From the IMG/VR virus record IMGVR_UViG_3300003321_000505, positions 1 through 24,124 of that record: a stretch of 24,124 nucleotides of DNA, one strand, 5' to 3'. Positions 7,429-14,158 of this stretch are shown one piece after another. Position 1 is the stretch's first letter. Every line of letters begins with the position of its first letter. Under the pieces are notes generated by a model. It was not told the DNA's origin and did no database searches. It saw nothing but the letters and a program-made list of their open reading frames with translations. The position numbers and the translations under genes were made by a program. This stretch comes from a virus.

Positions 7429-9008
7429 TTGCTCAGCTCAAGCGTGTCGATCAGTTCGCCGTCTTTGGTCCAGAACTCCGCTACGAAGCTGGTGTCTTTG
7501 GCCGTCATGCGCAGAGCTCCGGCCTTGGCTGCGTAGCTGCTCTGAGTCTCTGCCGAGGCGTAAATGCCCAACGGCTGGAACGGACCGAGTCCTCCCAGGC
7601 CATCGTTAATCACCGGCAGACCGGAAATGTCGAGCCGCTCGTAGTTCAGCGCCTGGCTGCAAATGACCAAGTCCGCGCCCCACGTCTTGAACGGCCATTG
7701 CAAATTCGCGTCGCTGTAGAGCGAACCATAGGGGGCCTTGTCCATCACCACGATTTTCCAGATCGCCGCTGATGCTGCGAGGCCCGCCTGGAGCCAAAGT
7801 CCTTGCGTGCTACCGGCGGTGATGCCGTCGGGCTCGCTCGAGCTCGTATCCAGCACGAAAAATTGACAGTCCCCGATTGTGGCCGAGTAGTACCGCTTGT
7901 TGCCGCCAAGGGGGAAGTAGCCTTTGAACGTGGTCAGGGCGTCGAGGTCCCAATCGAATTGCGTCGGTATGGCCCAAAGCGCATTGCCATCGTCGGACCC
8001 GTCCCCTTTGTCTCCGCTGTAGGGGTCAAGGTAATCGTGGAATTGGTCGCCCGCGGTCGCGTCGTAGTCGGTCAGGACGTGATTGATCCAGCCAGCTCCA
8101 AAGATGGCCGATGGTCCCCAGTTCCGGACGAGCCTGCCGACGTCGTCGAGATCCTCGCCCGTGGTCGATCCGTTGCCCAGGTGTGCCAGGACCAAATCGG
8201 TAACGCCGGCAATGAAGGCATCGTCGCTGATTTCCGCGCAGAGCCGGTTTCGCTCGTTGTGCTGCGGGAACTCGTCGCGCGTCTTGGTCCGCTCTCGGCA
8301 CTCGTGGATGAGGTCTCCGAGCGACTCGTCGAAAAGTCCGTTATGGCTAACGGGATTATGAAACGCGAGGGCCTCCTGCATGGAGCCGTAATCCCGCTCG
8401 TGCGCATACTGGACGAACAGCTTGACCGCCGCTCGGTACATCACCTCCGGATTGATGAGATCGTTGTCCTCCCAATTGGTTTTGATGCCCTTCCACTCGA
8501 TGACTACCAACTCATTGCTCTGGATCCAGGGAGCAATGTAAATGTTGTTCTGGTAAACCGCCCAAATCGCCGTACGAGCTCGGCCGTACAGGCTGTCATT
8601 GTCCGCGCTTGCGTAGCCGAAGCCCACCGGTAGCTTGCCGGCCTTGGTGAAGTCGGGCAGGGGCGAAAGATACAGGTTGCGGGCCCAGGATTCGGGCTCC
8701 GGCCATTGGCGTTGCCGGACGTAAACGGGGTCCGTGAAATTTTCGTTAGCGACGGTAAAAACCCTCTGAACAATACCGCGCGGGGCGGGGATGACAGTCA
8801 TCCCGTTTTTGTAGAAGGTCTTTTCGAACTTGATGACGTTGACGTTGTCCTCCCGCTCGCAAATCACCCACTTGGCGATCTGCGCAAACGCCTCTTGAAA
8901 GTGAGCGTTATGGGCGTTGACGAGGTTTTCCGGCTCGCCGCTGGCCCAAATTTGAGCCCGAATGTCAGCCTTGAGCTGGCCTACGGTTATTGTTTTGTCG
9001 CGGGACAT
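7425..9008 (-). CDS. Tail adaptor-like protein fused to a degenerate calcineurin-like phosphatase
   Basis: A 527-aa two-part protein. Res 1-255 look like a head-to-tail adaptor (position of T7 gp11): helical start, then FYKNGMTVIPAPRGIVQRVF, NIYIAPWIQSNELVVIEWKG, and a helical PEVMYRAAVKLFVQYAHERD. Res 265-527 follow a secreted-type metallophosphoesterase: VGRLVRNW, FHDYLDPYSGDKGDGS, GNKRYYSATIGDCQFFVLDT, SEPDGITAGSTQGLWLQAGL, LQWPFKTWGADLVI, NYERLDISGLPVINDGLGG and EFWTKDGELIDTLELSK. The catalytic signatures are altered: GD-Y-G to LGNG (277-280), GDNNY to GAGWI (304-308), GNHDW to TQFDW (349-353), HHxPY to DKAPY (423-427) and GHDHTYER to SQALNYER (451-458). Enzyme activity is therefore unlikely. 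The start overlaps the 178-aa gene by 44 nt and is the only ATG. The family patterns quoted are from memory. Confidence 0.75.
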   Translation of the reverse strand: MSRDKTITVGQLKADIRAQIWASGEPENLVNAHNAHFQEAFAQIAKWVICEREDNVNVIKFEKTFYKNGMTVIPAPRGIVQRVFTVANENFTDPVYVRQRQWPEPESWARNLYLSPLPDFTKAGKLPVGFGYASADNDSLYGRARTAIWAVYQNNIYIAPWIQSNELVVIEWKGIKTNWEDNDLINPEVMYRAAVKLFVQYAHERDYGSMQEALAFHNPVSHNGLFDESLGDLIHECRERTKTRDEFPQHNERNRLCAEISDDAFIAGVTDLVLAHLGNGSTTGEDLDDVGRLVRNWGPSAIFGAGWINHVLTDYDATAGDQFHDYLDPYSGDKGDGSDDGNALWAIPTQFDWDLDALTTFKGYFPLGGNKRYYSATIGDCQFFVLDTSSSEPDGITAGSTQGLWLQAGLAASAAIWKIVVMDKAPYGSLYSDANLQWPFKTWGADLVICSQALNYERLDISGLPVINDGLGGLGPFQPLGIYASAETQSSYAAKAGALRMTAKDTSFVAEFWTKDGELIDTLELSK

Positions 9009-9501
9009 TGGTCGCTTGTTTTCTCTGGCCTAAGGTCGGTTTGAACTCCGGTTGCTCGGGGGCCTTAGCGGGGTTGGTTGGTTTTGGTTCTTCTGGTGCC
9101 TGATCGGCCACGGTGAGAGCGCCTCGGCGCACGTCGGTTTTGCCTTTAACACCGAGTGCATCCAGGCTTGCCCCACCAGCTCGCGCGACGACTTCGCGGT
9201 TTACTAATCCGAGGCCCGCCGACTTGGACAACTCCTCCCTCCACGGGTCCAGGGTTCTCTCTTCCCCGTTCATTTTTTTTTGAGCGTATTCGGCGTCGTA
9301 CTCCTCTTTGCTGATTTCGGTGATCCCGCCCCGCTGCTCTCGAATGAGGCGGAGGAATTCGTTTTGGACCGCCTCGTCCTCCGTGCCGTAGTAGCCGAGC
9401 ACGTGGTCGAACGTGTCAAATGTGATGGCCTGGTGAGAGCCGTTGGGAGCGATGAATGCCGGAGTACCCGGGCTGTATTTTTTGAAATAGCGAGCTGCCA
9501 T
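8965..9501 (-). CDS. Conserved-type small structural/assembly protein, function unknown
   Basis: A 178-aa protein; I do not recognise a named family. It starts with MAARYFKKYSPGTPAFIAPN and YGTEDEAVQNEFLRLIREQR, a compact domain resembling short phage proteins that sit between capsid and tail genes. A charged helix follows (KEEYDAEYAQKKMNGEERTL). The C-terminal ~60 residues are Pro/Gln/Asn-rich and probably disordered (EEPKPTNPAKAPEQPEFKP). The start at 9501 was chosen over an upstream frame extension to 9552, because that extension would run into the terminator region and has Cys/Trp-rich, non-homologous-looking sequence. It is the first gene after the strong terminator at 9543-9584, and its 3' end overlaps the adaptor gene by 44 nt. 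Confidence 0.65.
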   Translation of the reverse strand: MAARYFKKYSPGTPAFIAPNGSHQAITFDTFDHVLGYYGTEDEAVQNEFLRLIREQRGGITEISKEEYDAEYAQKKMNGEERTLDPWREELSKSAGLGLVNREVVARAGGASLDALGVKGKTDVRRGALTVADQAPEEPKPTNPAKAPEQPEFKPTLGQRKQATNVPRQNNNRRPAQG

Positions 9502-9542
9502 GGGGCAGACTCTTACAACCGAGCGCCAGGAATGGGAAGCGC

Positions 9543-9584
9543 AAAAAAACACGGAGCCGGCCAGAGTGAACTCCGACCGGCCCC
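9543..9584 (-). terminator. Strong intrinsic terminator
   Basis: Read on the minus strand this is a 14-bp stem (GGGGCCGGTCGGAG with CTCTGGCCGGCTCC, three G-U pairs) closed by a TTCA tetraloop and followed by GTGTTTTTTT. In plus coordinates the arms are 9553-9566 and 9571-9584, and the A-tract is 9543-9549. It lies between the 88-aa gene (stop 9655) and the 178-aa gene (start 9501), so it should separate capsid-side from tail-side transcription. Confidence 0.9.
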
Positions 9585-9654
9585 TCTCGTGTACCTTGCT
9601 CTATAAGCAAGCGCCTCGGGTCCCTCATTGCCCGAAGCAAGAACGAGTAAAAAA
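9585..9654 (-). other. Structured intergenic region upstream of the terminator
   Basis: Two further inverted repeats precede the terminator on the minus-strand transcript. CCTCGGG (9614-9620) pairs with CCCGAAG (9631-9637, one G-U). CTTGCT (9595-9600) pairs with AGCAAG (9606-9611). A second copy of AGCAAG at 9636-9641 could compete for CTTGCT. I see no convincing sigma70 promoter. The region may be an RNA-processing or regulatory leader, or simply a folded 3' untranslated tail of the 88-aa gene. Confidence 0.4.
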
Positions 9655-9921
9655 TTATGCGCTACCGGTCCCGGTAGTTGGTCCGGTTGTTACTGATCCC
9701 TGAGGCGCAAGATTGGCGCATGCAGCTTTGACGTCGTCATAGTGCAAGCACTCTTGAAGGTTGGGCATCGGGTCAATTGGGGAGGTTGCCGCGATTTTTC
9801 CGTTACAGGTATCGTTTCCCGCTACTGCATCGTAAAGGATCCCAACGATGGGGGCACCGTACGAGGGAAACACAACCACCTTGTCACCGTTCTTAGCTTC
9901 TCTGCCGTTTTTGTAGTGCAT
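9655..9921 (-). CDS. Small Cys-containing phage protein, function unknown
   Basis: An 88-aa protein beginning MHYKNGREAKNGDKVVVFPS. It has the 'm.YkdG.eA..GD.V' opening and a later NDTCNGKIA plus LQECLHYDDVKAA pattern shared by a group of small phage/bacterial proteins with a short beta-barrel look. No function is known to me. The ATG at 9921 was preferred to a TTG at 9957 because the TTG lies inside the upstream terminator hairpin. It stands alone between two intrinsic terminators, directly behind the capsid gene, which suggests separately set expression. A head decoration or accessory role is a guess from position only. Confidence 0.6.
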   Translation of the reverse strand: MHYKNGREAKNGDKVVVFPSYGAPIVGILYDAVAGNDTCNGKIAATSPIDPMPNLQECLHYDDVKAACANLAPQGSVTTGPTTGTGSA

Positions 9922-9930
9922 GGCCCGGAA

Positions 9931-9968
9931 AATAAAACGGGCCTGCCCCAAGATCAAGAGCAGGCCCG
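9931..9968 (-). terminator. Intrinsic terminator after the capsid gene
   Basis: A perfect 9-bp inverted repeat, CGGGCCTGC (9938-9946) and GCAGGCCCG (9960-9968), with a 13-nt loop. On the minus strand it is followed by TTTTATTTT (9931-9937 and on). It starts 29 nt after the capsid stop. It fits partial or full termination of the capsid message before the 88-aa gene. Confidence 0.85.
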
Positions 9969-9997
9969 AGGATCCAGCATCCTAACCCGTTACTGCC

Positions 9998-11839
9998 TCA
10001 GTACAGGTTAGAATAGGACGGGTTAGCCGTGTAGCCGACCGTTGTCGGAGGTCCAGCCGCAACACCCATGATCCAAACTGAGTTAGCGGGGCACTCCACG
10101 ATTGCGGTACAGGTCTCACTGATGAGGGTGATCTCTTCAGTGATGTTTTCCATCGTGCAGGCAAAAGTTGGGTCGATTCGCGCCAATTGCTCGATCTCGC
10201 CCAAGGTCCGGACCTTACGGTTAGTGGCGATCATACCGGGGTAGATCGTACCGCCCTTAGGTCCAGGCTTGCCAATATCCAGAATGAGCATCATGCGCCC
10301 CGCGGAGTCGATATTCTCCGTTGTGAAGGCGTTTAGGATGTCATCGAAGAACTCGTGAGTAACGATGGCAATGGTCAGGCCGGCGGGGAACTTGACCTTG
10401 TACTTCCGCCAGTAGAAGCCGAGCTCGTTGGAGCCCTCCTCGATGTTGATACGGACAATGTCGCCGTATTCCTTGCGGTAGTAGCTGATCATTGCCGACT
10501 CGAAGTCAGCCGCCGTCTGGTTATCGGTGAAGATATCGATGGTGTCGACAACCTTCCCCTGGCTCTTGCGAGCACGCATGATGTTGTAAATCTCCTTGAG
10601 TAACTCGTAGAGATTGAGGCTCTGGTTTTGCAAGTCGCGAACGCGGTCGCAAGCCAGGAGCTGCTCGAATACACCCACCATGTTGGCCCGATAGGCGATG
10701 ATTTTTCCGCCCGTGCCAGGGTCCACGCTTCCACCGGTTACCGTCAGGATCTGCTCGAGGTTCTGCCAATTGGACAGGGTTTGATTGGCGCTGATCTTCT
10801 TTCCATAGAAGAAGCTATTGAGCCAGCTCCGCTGCCAAAGTTCCTCGTCCTGGCGGTTACGCTCGGCCAGGTCCAAGTCACCGAATTGACGGAAGTACTC
10901 GTTCGACTCCATCAGGCGGGCGAAAACCTTCTTATATTCCGAGTCCACGCGCCGGCCTCGGCGGATGGTTTGGAACCAGAAGGGCACGCGCTTGCGGGGA
11001 TCCAACGTAGGCCGGTTATGGCACCAGCTCTCATAGTCGTTGACGTTGTTGCCGCCGTTGAGCAGCACGCCAGCGGTCGGAGTCGGATCGTATGGGGTCG
11101 CCGAGCCGGCATTTTCAGAGGTGATGAGGACGTCAACATAGCTGAAGTCCGCGGCCACTTCCGAAGCCAGCACTTTCCATTGACCGATAACGGTTTGGCC
11201 GCCAATGCGCCCGAAAATGTGGACGCGGTCTTTGTCGACAAACCAGTTCGGATCCATGTCGATCCCGTAACGGCTGACCACGCGGACAACTCGGTCGGAC
11301 CCTGCTCCGAGGGCTTTGTCAGCCACGGTGAGGGGACCGGTGACCAAGGCGGTATAGGCCGAGTTAGCGAAGCCCGTCGAGATCGCCCAAAACTCTTTAT
11401 TCACAACGGAGTCCTGGCGCCCGAGCACGAATGGCTTGAGCAGCGACGGACCGCGGTCAACTTTCTCGTAAGAGAGCAAGCTGCCCATGTTCCGCTGGCT
11501 GGACATAACCCAGTCGTACATGCCGTTGACCTTGATTCCGCAGGCTTTCATTTCGAAGGCCGTTCGAAACCAAGAGTCCATATCGGCAAAAAGCCCGTTC
11601 GGTCGGAACAGGTTTTCAAGGTCCGTAGGTGTGAGGTGAGCCACACTCGCCCGCGTGATGGTGCCGTGCGTGTCGAAGTTATTCGACACAACCACTGTGC
11701 AGGGAGTGTCCTGAAAACGCCGCGACGTGCTCGTTACCGCCAGAAACGGCAGAGCACAAAGGGCGCTGAGAGCCCACATGGGGCACAGAAGGAACGCGGC
11801 CAGGAAGACTAGGCCGATACCAACAGTTTTTCGTCTCAT
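9998..11839 (-). CDS. Major capsid protein candidate with an N-terminal hydrophobic segment
   Basis: A 613-aa protein placed where the major capsid is expected: after portal and scaffold, flanked by its own terminator and with a structured leader. The body looks like a soluble virion protein, with DLENLFRPNGLFADMDSWFR, RVPFWFQTIRRGRRVDSEYK, GGKIIAYRANMVGVFEQLLA and VKFPAGLTIAIVTHEFFDD. I recognise no specific capsid family and cannot show the HK97 fold. The first ~37 residues are basic then strongly hydrophobic (MRRKTVGIGLVFLAAFLLCP), like a signal anchor, which is odd for a capsid. The ATG at 11839 follows GGAAAG at short spacing. A GTG at 11695 is an alternative start that would remove the segment. 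The gene is unusually long for a capsid. Confidence 0.6.
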   Translation of the reverse strand: MRRKTVGIGLVFLAAFLLCPMWALSALCALPFLAVTSTSRRFQDTPCTVVVSNNFDTHGTITRASVAHLTPTDLENLFRPNGLFADMDSWFRTAFEMKACGIKVNGMYDWVMSSQRNMGSLLSYEKVDRGPSLLKPFVLGRQDSVVNKEFWAISTGFANSAYTALVTGPLTVADKALGAGSDRVVRVVSRYGIDMDPNWFVDKDRVHIFGRIGGQTVIGQWKVLASEVAADFSYVDVLITSENAGSATPYDPTPTAGVLLNGGNNVNDYESWCHNRPTLDPRKRVPFWFQTIRRGRRVDSEYKKVFARLMESNEYFRQFGDLDLAERNRQDEELWQRSWLNSFFYGKKISANQTLSNWQNLEQILTVTGGSVDPGTGGKIIAYRANMVGVFEQLLACDRVRDLQNQSLNLYELLKEIYNIMRARKSQGKVVDTIDIFTDNQTAADFESAMISYYRKEYGDIVRINIEEGSNELGFYWRKYKVKFPAGLTIAIVTHEFFDDILNAFTTENIDSAGRMMLILDIGKPGPKGGTIYPGMIATNRKVRTLGEIEQLARIDPTFACTMENITEEITLISETCTAIVECPANSVWIMGVAAGPPTTVGYTANPSYSNLY

Positions 11840-11887
11840 TGCTTTCCGGCTCGGGGCGGTTCTAGCACGCCCGTCGCGCGGAAAGCA
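11840..11887 (-). promoter_or_regulatory. Leader hairpin that can occlude the capsid ribosome site
   Basis: The whole scaffold-capsid gap is an inverted repeat. TGCTTTCCG (11840-11848) pairs with CGGAAAGCA (11879-11887), and inside it GGGCG (11854-11858) pairs with CGCCC (11868-11872). On the minus-strand mRNA it begins directly after the scaffold stop and ends directly at the capsid ATG. The 3' arm therefore contains the only ribosome-binding-like sequence (GGAAAG). It is not followed by a U-tract, so it is not an intrinsic terminator. Confidence 0.5.
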
Positions 11888-13474
11888 TCATCTCGAAAAG
11901 GCGACGGTTATGGCGTCGTCTACATACTTTTTGTTGGCTGAAGCGCCCGCGGCTCCAGTGGCTACGAGATCAGCCTGACCCCCGAGAGCGGGCGACTGAG
12001 GTTTTCCTCCGGCGGGCGCGGGAGGAACCGGGGGAGGATTGGGGGGCTGTGGTGCCGCCGGAGCTCCGCCGCCAGGAGCCACTTTGAGAAGTTTTTTGGC
12101 CTGAGCGACTCTTTTGTCTATTATCCCCTTAGCTTTCTTGGCGTAGAAATCGACCATCAGCTTTTCCAGCATGTCCGCGCTGACAATCCAGAAACTACGG
12201 TCCAGGGCGGAGAGCTGCGCCTCCTTCTGCGGGTTTGTGAGCGTCTTGTCCCTGGCGATGGCATTCGATTGGGCGGTGTAATCATCGATGCTGATCCACT
12301 GGCGCCCCTTCTCGTCGATACGCTGAGCTGCGGGGGCCTCGGCCATGGCCTTTTCTTTTGCCGATAGGAATTTCCAAATCGCCGCATGAGCGGGGTTCTC
12401 GCGCGAATTGAGCCGATACCCCAGGCCTGGCACGGTTGTCTTTTCCAGCTCGAAAATGAGGGGCTCGAGCTCTCCTTTGACGATCTCGTCGAGGACCTCC
12501 CGAGCGATGGGGTGAGCCTCGTCCATCTTATTGACGTTTTCCTCCGTAAGGACGGGGTTGCCGTTGGCATCCTTAACAAATTTGCCGAGCTCGGGGTCCA
12601 CGGCATCGACGAAGGCCAGGATGTTGCGGTCGATTTGTGCCACGATTTGATTGCCGGCCTGAGCGAGAATCTGCTCCTTACGCGCTTTTTCGCGTTCCTC
12701 CTCGATCGGCTTCATCTGCTCTTTGACCTTGGCTTCAGCGGCCATGTCGATCCGCGCTTGCTCGAGGTCATCACCGTCGATCTGCGGCTGCGTGTCGTAA
12801 AACGCCTGATGCTCCGGCGCGTCGGGGTTGTAATCCTCGTCCGGATGCTCCGTTACCCACCTCTCGTAATACTCGTAGTGGCGCTTCACGTAGTCCGTGT
12901 ACTTAGCGGTCATGCCGGCATACTTCGGATTGGTCGCCTCGAGGTATTGGATCGCGGCAATGTCCCGCTTGTCCGAGTCATTCATCTCGAATGCTGGCGC
13001 GGGCGGAGTAGCGGCCGGGGGCGGGGTCTCCGGTTTGAGGACCTTGGCGACTTCTCGAGCGGTCTCCCTGGCGGTCAAAGTGGCTATTTCCTGAGGCGTG
13101 AGCGGTTCAGGCTCGGGGATCTCGGGCTCAGGCTCAGCCGGAGCGGCCGGGGCAGCGGGTGCTGCCGGTGCCGCGGCAGCGGGTGCAGCAGGAGACGCGG
13201 GGGCTGCTGCCGCGGGCTTTTGGAGAGCTGAGGCCGGAGGATTCCCCCATCCCATCGTTGACCACGTGTCGAGGGTGTTCTGGATTACCTCGTCAGGGGT
13301 CGGAACGTAAGCCAATTGTCCTTGGTCCGCCGGAGCTGCCGGAGCCGCGGGCGCGGCAGGCGTGCTGCCTGCAGCGGGTTCTTCAGGGGCGGCCGCAGTC
13401 GGTCCGCCAGGGGGGATTTCGTCAGGCTTTTTGATGGGCTCGGGCTTTTTGCTTTGGGTGAAGGTTACTTCCAT
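11888..13474 (-). CDS. Scaffold-like protein
   Basis: A 528-aa acidic, Pro/Ala-rich protein between portal-side genes and the capsid candidate, the usual place of a scaffolding protein. Disordered Ala/Pro tracts (PAAPAAPAAPADQGQ; PAEPEPEIPEPEPLTPQE) occupy roughly the first 170 residues. A long charged helical middle follows (EEEREKARKEQILAQAGNQI, EENVNKMDEAHPIAREVLDE). Then there is a short basic region (GIIDKRVAQAKKLLKV) and a second Pro-rich tail. Scaffold proteins chaperone shell assembly and often bind the shell through a basic C-terminal helix. The start ATG follows a good AGGAG site, 5 nt after the preceding stop. It could instead be a minor head protein. Confidence 0.55.
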   Translation of the reverse strand: MEVTFTQSKKPEPIKKPDEIPPGGPTAAAPEEPAAGSTPAAPAAPAAPADQGQLAYVPTPDEVIQNTLDTWSTMGWGNPPASALQKPAAAAPASPAAPAAAAPAAPAAPAAPAEPEPEIPEPEPLTPQEIATLTARETAREVAKVLKPETPPPAATPPAPAFEMNDSDKRDIAAIQYLEATNPKYAGMTAKYTDYVKRHYEYYERWVTEHPDEDYNPDAPEHQAFYDTQPQIDGDDLEQARIDMAAEAKVKEQMKPIEEEREKARKEQILAQAGNQIVAQIDRNILAFVDAVDPELGKFVKDANGNPVLTEENVNKMDEAHPIAREVLDEIVKGELEPLIFELEKTTVPGLGYRLNSRENPAHAAIWKFLSAKEKAMAEAPAAQRIDEKGRQWISIDDYTAQSNAIARDKTLTNPQKEAQLSALDRSFWIVSADMLEKLMVDFYAKKAKGIIDKRVAQAKKLLKVAPGGGAPAAPQPPNPPPVPPAPAGGKPQSPALGGQADLVATGAAGASANKKYVDDAITVAFSR

Positions 13475-13478
13475 GGTT

Positions 13479-13787
13479 TCAGTTCTCCTGTTTGGTGGTT
13501 ACCGGTCGGGGTGTGAGTTGAGTCAGCTCTGGCGTGAAATTGCGATCCGCGAATTGAAGCATGATTTCCCATGCCTCGGCATACTTGCGGCCCTCATCGG
13601 CCTTGCGCTCGGCCTCGATTTTGTCGGGAGCCGTCCCGCGCATCATCAGATTGCCCGACTCAGCGGCGTAAGCTGCCGCTTTGTTAGCGAGCCAGCTCAC
13701 GAAGGTATCGAAGGCGGGATTTTTGAGCCAATCGCGGACGGCCTTAGCTTGGACCTCCGGCAAAGGCATGGGGTTAAGATGGATCAC
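13479..13787 (-). CDS. Small helical protein between portal and scaffold
   Basis: A 102-aa protein of unknown family, predicted mostly helical: EVQAKAVRDWLKNPAFDTFV, then SWLANKAAAYAAESGN and a charged helix (KIEAERKADEGRKYAEAWEI). I prefer the GTG start at 13787. It overlaps the preceding stop as GTGA and follows GGGGGA at good spacing; an ATG at 13769 is the alternative. Small genes of this kind are common between portal and scaffold in podoviruses. A head-assembly role is inferred from position only. Confidence 0.6.
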   Translation of the reverse strand: MIHLNPMPLPEVQAKAVRDWLKNPAFDTFVSWLANKAAAYAAESGNLMMRGTAPDKIEAERKADEGRKYAEAWEIMLQFADRNFTPELTQLTPRPVTTKQEN

Positions 13788-14158
13788 GATTTCCCCCGTT
13801 TCAGTCTGCCTTTTTTGGAGGCATCCAGCATGTTATCAACCTGGGTCCCCTCGAAAAAGTGAGAGAATCGTACACATAGGCCCCTGTCGCATCTGTGGAG
13901 GACGTTGGCTCGCGGCATCCTGCCTGTTTCAAGGAAAAATGCGGCTCTAGGTGCGTTGATCTGACCTTTTCCTGACCAGTGTGCAACATATCCGCGGGGA
14001 TGGAGTCTGCGCGATCCGCTGCCGGTCCAAAGCCAGCATCTTCCAAGTCTTCCGTTCTTGGGTCCGCGTTTATTTACCTTTTCGAAGAACCTCTTCCGGA
14101 AAAGTTTAAGAGCCTCCGACTGGGATAGGTCCCTGTATGGGTGAGGGTACTGATTCAT
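13784..14158 (-). CDS. HNH endonuclease, probably degenerate
   Basis: A 124-aa protein of the phage HNH type usually written 'CWlWtG...GYg...AHR...L..G..p....vlH.CDnp.CvNP.HLf.GTq.dNm.Dm..KGR'. Visible matches are CWLWTGSGS (41-49), GYVAHW (57-61), NVLHRCDRGLCVRFSHFFEG (85-104), GTQVDNMLDASKKGR (104-118). Key positions differ: AHR is APR (69-71), CDN is CDR, and CVNP is CVRF. The usual His and Asn are therefore missing, and nuclease activity is doubtful. Its first 53 nt overlap the portal gene out of frame, and its stop overlaps the next start. A former homing endonuclease in decay is the simplest reading. Confidence 0.75.
   Translation of the reverse strand: MNQYPHPYRDLSQSEALKLFRKRFFEKVNKRGPKNGRLGRCWLWTGSGSRRLHPRGYVAHWSGKGQINAPRAAFFLETGRMPRANVLHRCDRGLCVRFSHFFEGTQVDNMLDASKKGRLKRGKS

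Noticed and set aside
7803-8633. A 276-codon plus-strand frame opposite the adaptor fusion
   Set aside because: Antisense to a gene with strong family signatures; no recognisable protein features.
10628-11812. A 394-codon open frame on the plus strand opposite the capsid candidate
   Set aside because: It lies fully antisense to a gene with coherent context, leader and terminator. GC-rich coding DNA often leaves such open frames on the other strand, and the translation shows no domain.
13100-13230. Low-complexity GC-rich stretch considered as a repeat array
   Set aside because: It is explained by the Ala/Pro-rich coding region of the scaffold-like protein. There are no regular spacers, so it is not a CRISPR array or an intergenic repeat.
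12386-13231. A 281-codon plus-strand frame opposite the scaffold-like gene
   Set aside because: Arg/Leu/Gly-rich translation typical of an antisense shadow, with no ribosome site or domain.
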